64,000 nt of DNA from Gammaproteobacteria bacterium (GTDB taxonomy: Bacteria > Pseudomonadota > Gammaproteobacteria > Xanthomonadales > SZUA-36). The notes below the pieces were generated by a model, which had not been told where the DNA came from, did not search any database, and saw only the letters and a program-made list of their open reading frames with translations. A program made the position numbers and the translations under genes. The stretch is from positions 46,123 to 110,122 of the forward strand of contig JAJFLB010000059.1 of the NCBI GenBank assembly GCA_021772915.1, written 5' to 3'. Positions 61,197-64,000 of the stretch are shown here, piece by piece (the first letter of the stretch is position 1; each line of letters opens with the position of its first letter).

Positions 61197-61604
61197 CTAG
61201 GTTTGCGCCTGCCTAATTTGATCCAGGTAAGAATCGGGGAAATCCAACCTGCTGGCGACATCCAACAGCGCTTTTGCATATTCTTTGTTGGCCCCAATCA
61301 CTTTGTCGCCAGGCAAGTTGTAGCAAGTAGCTTCAACCCGTGTGCCATCCCTGAGTTCGACAATCACCGGCTCCGGCAAGTAATCCGCGACGCTTTCCTC
61401 TGCGTACAGTTCCGTTACCTCGCTTGGAGCGATGTCCATCACGGCCCCGTAAGCGCGGCTATTCGGACGGCGGCTCAATGTTGCCCGCTCACCGATGCGC
61501 AGACCATAACCGTCCACAAAGCCTAAATTTACCTCAGACGGCTCTATGCCCTTGGTGGCGAGCAAACTTTCGTCCATAAAGAGGCCATAAAAGAAAACTC
61601 TCAT
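61197..61604 (-). CDS. Gamma-glutamylcyclotransferase-like protein (AIG2/GGCT fold)
   Basis: The 135-residue protein starts VFFYGLFMDESLL, the YGxxM/L substrate-binding motif of the GGCT-like fold, followed by VDGYGLRIG, SRAYGAVMDIAPSEVTELYAEE (with a candidate catalytic glutamate) and VEATCYNLPGD. It may cleave a gamma-glutamyl bond; the substrate is unknown. Confidence 0.75.
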   Translation of the reverse strand: MRVFFYGLFMDESLLATKGIEPSEVNLGFVDGYGLRIGERATLSRRPNSRAYGAVMDIAPSEVTELYAEESVADYLPEPVIVELRDGTRVEATCYNLPGDKVIGANKEYAKALLDVASRLDFPDSYLDQIRQAQT

Positions 61605-62045
61605 TATGAAGGCTCCATGTGTAAGGTCAGTTAATGCAGACTAAATCGACCCCTCTGGCGACAGACAACTTTGGGTCACTTGCGGTCTGTTGCCAGTCTA
61701 ACATGCGGCCAGCCGCGTTGTGCTCAGGAGCAACCCCTCAAACTCTTCAAGTTTTGCTACGGTGAACCTCCGCTTCCGGCTGCGCATTCAAGCGGTCATT
61801 CGCATTTGTGCGAGGCGAGAGGACCGTCAACGATTGACGCCGGCGATAAGCCAAGTATGACACTGCGACGTCTCGACGGATTCGGATGGTATAACTACCT
61901 GGTTGGCAAGGAAACGGTTAGGACACCGGGTGATATTGAAACCCAGACTTCGGTGGAGCATCAGTTGGTGGAGTAAGAGTATTGGCTAGCCCCGTCATAA
62001 TTGGTCCACTTGCTGTGTTAGGGTTTCTCGACCAAGGAGAGACCC
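61605..62045. other. 441-base gene-free region with degenerate repeat debris
   Basis: Bases 61674-61713 match the repeat at 1801-1840. Further on, GCGGTCATTCGCATTTGTGC and the nearby GGCGAGAGGACCGTC look like parts of the same kind of worn intergenic repeat. A 101-codon open frame at 61671-61976 spans this and is not convincing as a gene. The segment just before 62046 should hold the left part of an IS3-type element, but I cannot fix its end. Confidence 0.45.
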
Positions 62046-62312
62046 ATGAAAGGCAAGAGATTTAAAGAAGAACAGATTATCGGGATACTTCACGAAGCAG
62101 AACGTGGCCTAACGGTGGCGGAGGTCTGTCGGCAACACAACTGCTCTGAACAGTCATTTTATCGCTGGAAAGCGAAGTTCGGTGGGATGGAAGTTTCGGA
62201 TGTAAAACGGCTTCGCGAGCTGCAACGTGAGAATGGCGAGCTGAAGAAGATCGTTGCAGAGCAGACCCTGGACATACGGATGTTGAAGGACGTCAACAGC
62301 CGAAAGTGGTAA
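62046..62312 (+). mobile_element. IS3-family transposase OrfA
   Basis: The 88-residue protein is a typical IS3-family OrfA: a helix-turn-helix (FKEEQIIGILHEAERGLTVAEVCRQHNCSEQSFYRWKAKFGG) and a leucine-zipper tail (LRELQRENGELKKIVAEQTLDIRMLKDV). It normally works with OrfB through a frameshift. Here OrfB is almost entirely missing, so the element should be dead. Confidence 0.9.
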
Positions 62313-62458
62313 GCCTGGCTGAGCGTCATCGGGCGGTGACGTACTTTAAGGACGAGTATGAATACTTCCTGCGTTTTGACATAACACTCCTCCACGCCCA
62401 TTTTCGGGCTTTTCTGAAGTGTCCGTTTTATCGGGGTAGAACCCTCAGGGTACATTGA
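62306..62458 (+). pseudogene. IS3 OrfB remnant and right end of the element
   Basis: A frame overlapping the OrfA end reads VVSLAERHRAVTYFKDEYE, matching the first 20 or so residues of IS3 OrfB, then breaks off into sequence unlike the family. Its end overlaps a terminus-like sequence, AGTGTCCGTTTTATCGGGGT (about 62419-62438), which resembles IS3 right ends. Most of orfB, including the catalytic core, is deleted. The join is near 62365. Confidence 0.65.
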
Positions 62459-62516
62459 TTTGATCGCTCAGGTGGCCCTTAGGTTGCCGGCGAAAACCAT
62501 ACTTTTTTTTAAATTC

Positions 62517-62560
62517 TTGATATAGATCAATTCCTCTTCACTTTATACGATCCATACTAT
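62517..62560 (+). promoter_or_regulatory. Consensus FNR box with -10 element (class II promoter)
   Basis: TTGATATAGATCAA at 62517-62530 is a perfect TTGAT-N4-ATCAA FNR/Anr site. A TACTAT -10 lies at 62555-62560; the box centre is 31.5 bases from the start of the -10, close to the class II arrangement. The next gene starts at 62710 (about 145-base leader). It implies induction at low oxygen for the two following genes. The same -10 hexamer is used at the FNR-type promoter near 28478. Confidence 0.7.
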
Positions 62561-62709
62561 TGTTTGGGTTAGTTTCGATCCTTGACCGTTAAGGAACATT
62601 TGGCACGGATGCATTAGATAGGATACAAACGGGCCGATTATGATACGTCCGCAATTCTCTTGCTTCCGTACGTTTGTCCAATATTTTGGTACCGCTGAGG
62701 AGGCTTTGT

Positions 62710-63150
62710 ATGAACCGCATAACCCTTCTACTTATGGCTTTTCTACTCCCAGTATTCAACTCTGGTGCAGCTAACCTTGTAGCTGACGTGGAGGCGATGC
62801 CTGGCTCACTCACACTGTACCCGCTGGTGTCCCATGCCCAGCTGGAGTTGACCATAGCGGGAAATGATATTTACTGGCAGAAAAACTATGGGCGGGGAGA
62901 GGCTGCGACGTTTTCAACCTTCAATAAGGTACTTCCCGACGGTCAGTACCACTTTGAACTGATTGCCTCACCTCCATACGACACGGAGGCATGGGAATTT
63001 GCAAGAGATGACCCCGAACTGAGGCATGAATTGGAAGTTCTTGAGCGGGCCGAGACCTATCGGCAAACGGGTCGCTTTGAAGTGGTGCAAGGCCGGATTG
63101 TGTTGATTACAAATCCAGATGAGCCAGCAGATATGAGGAATTACAAATGA
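62710..63150 (+). CDS. Exported hypothetical protein upstream of a fibre-like protein
   Basis: The 146-residue protein has a signal peptide (LLLMAFLLPVFNSGAANL) and a beta-rich body (LTLYPLVSHAQLELTIAGNDIYWQKNYGRGEAATF), then a charged helix and VVQGRIVLIT. It has GAGGAGG before the ATG at 62710 and overlaps the next gene (ATGA). I do not recognise it; it may be a partner or subunit of the following fibre-like protein. Confidence 0.6.
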   Translation: MNRITLLLMAFLLPVFNSGAANLVADVEAMPGSLTLYPLVSHAQLELTIAGNDIYWQKNYGRGEAATFSTFNKVLPDGQYHFELIASPPYDTEAWEFARDDPELRHELEVLERAETYRQTGRFEVVQGRIVLITNPDEPADMRNYK

Positions 63151-64000
63151 AGAACAAGATTAAAACACACTTTGCGACCGGTATTCTATTGGCTTTTTCT
63201 TTCTACTTGTTGCCACTGAAGGCCATGGACTTAACTGGTAATGATTTAGTTTTGACCGACGGCAGTCCACAAATGTTTTTTAATGACACCAATGAGTCTG
63301 GATTTGATTGGGCCATTGATGCTTGGTATGACATGTTCCGTGTGTACAACTATGACACCAACCAGCACTTGCTGTGGTTCACCGATACTGCAGATATGAC
63401 ATTGTTTATGCAAGCCACAGGATTTCATATTGAAGATGAAGGTGGTAATGATATTGTCAGCATTCACCGTGATGCACCATTATCCCTAGATATTCAGAGT
63501 GATGGTGATGTGTCATTGGCCGATGGAGCTTTTTATTTTGATAAAAATGCACTAGGTGGCGGGCACAGAGTTGGGATTGGAACCACCACACCCGAGGCAG
63601 CCTTGGAAATCCAGGACAACATTCCCGCAATAATATTTGATGACACAACCCTTAACAGCGTAGATTGGTATGTGGGCAACTTTGGGAGTGGATTTGTATT
63701 TACTAGCCAGGAAAATGGAGGTCAAGTAAATACTCAGCGCTTGATCTTGGACGGCGAAACTGGAAATGTTGGAATAGGTACAATTGCACCAACAGCCCCC
63801 CTTCATGTAAAACACAGCGATGGTAATGCAGCAATACTGGTTGAAGAAACCAACTGGGCACAAGCTGCGCGAAACCTTTTTGTGATCAAAAATAACGGTA
63901 ACCCAGAGTTTCAAATGATCAATACCGGGAATAACAACTCATGGAAATTTAGTGCTGGTCTGAATTTTGTGGTCAAGAGCGATTCAGGTGCGCGTGTCTC
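63147..64000 (+). CDS. Secreted beta-repeat fibre-like protein, 3' end outside window
   Basis: The visible 284 residues start with a signal peptide (FATGILLAFSFYLLPLKAM) and include repeats with the VGIGTTTPEAALEI / GNVGIGTIAPTAPLHV pattern, found in tail-fibre-like and trimeric surface proteins that often end in an intramolecular chaperone (peptidase S74 type). The end is outside the window, so that domain cannot be seen. Codon use is more A/T-rich than in the housekeeping genes, suggesting acquired DNA. Start overlaps the previous stop (ATGA). Confidence 0.65.
   Translation, partial: MKNKIKTHFATGILLAFSFYLLPLKAMDLTGNDLVLTDGSPQMFFNDTNESGFDWAIDAWYDMFRVYNYDTNQHLLWFTDTADMTLFMQATGFHIEDEGGNDIVSIHRDAPLSLDIQSDGDVSLADGAFYFDKNALGGGHRVGIGTTTPEAALEIQDNIPAIIFDDTTLNSVDWYVGNFGSGFVFTSQENGGQVNTQRLILDGETGNVGIGTIAPTAPLHVKHSDGNAAILVEETNWAQAARNLFVIKNNGNPEFQMINTGNNNSWKFSAGLNFVVKSDSGARV

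Noticed and set aside
61671..61976. 101-codon open frame near the IS3 remnant
   Set aside because: It covers worn repeat sequence and its translation has no protein-like features.

Overview
The window is chromosomal DNA of a gammaproteobacterium that I cannot place to order. Two gene orders support this: mutS / pncC-recA-recX-alaS-csrA-tRNA-Ser (37.4-47.0 kb) and the ypjD / ffh...rpsP-rimM-trmD-rplS neighbourhood (53.8-59.7 kb), both close to the arrangement in Escherichia coli and its relatives. Composition is moderate in G+C and genes are tightly packed, with many ATGA, GTGA or TAATG stop/start overlaps.

Layout. 0-2.9 kb: end of a dgcN-like gene with dgcA (D-glutamate catabolism), then an RluA-family pseudouridine synthase. 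2.9-10.5 kb: a small unknown protein, a GNAT acetyltransferase, an amine-type FAD oxidoreductase, two divergent agmatinase-family ureohydrolases, a self-regulated marR/methyltransferase pair and an acyl-CoA synthetase. 10.6-33.4 kb: a large electron-transfer locus (below). 33.6-37.0 kb: a zinc-type uptake group (small His/Cys protein, porin, binding protein, permease). 37.0-47.0 kb: a tandem repeat built on the 3' end of tRNA-Ser(GCU), a secreted internally duplicated protein, csrA, alaS, a MITE-like element, recX, recA, pncC and mutS. 47-53.7 kb: a membrane spermidine-synthase-like protein, small housekeeping genes, a frameshifted SEC-C gene and htpG. 53.7-61.6 kb: a REPIN, ribosomal/SRP genes, a PhoX-like Tat protein, ypjD, a CNNM/CorC protein and a gamma-glutamylcyclotransferase. 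61.6-64 kb: repeat and IS3 debris, then a secreted fibre-like protein behind an FNR-type promoter, cut by the window end.

The main discovery candidate is the minus-strand run from about 24.1 to 10.6 kb. In order of transcription it encodes a secreted tetraheme cytochrome resembling the OmcE family of extracellular cytochrome filaments, a SurA/PrsA-type foldase, an outer-membrane beta-barrel, two triheme c7-like cytochromes, two related helical periplasmic proteins, two more triheme cytochromes, an NHL beta-propeller lipoprotein, an 11-heme cytochrome whose N-terminal third is itself a copy of the tetraheme protein, a ResB/CcsA haem-attachment pair and a TPR protein. Just upstream lie a porin-like protein, a PstS-like periplasmic protein, a hybrid sensor kinase, a divergent OmpR-family regulator, a second NHL lipoprotein, a monoheme cytochrome and two Sel1-cytochrome c fusion lipoproteins. 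I count 30 CXXCH haem sites in nine proteins between 13 and 33.4 kb. A near-consensus FNR-type site sits where it would activate the porin/binding-protein/kinase operon. The simplest reading is an oxygen-regulated extracellular electron-transfer system that builds a cytochrome filament, with its own foldase, outer-membrane conduit, periplasmic shuttles and haem-loading machinery. This is inferred from sequence patterns and recalled family knowledge, not from database searches.
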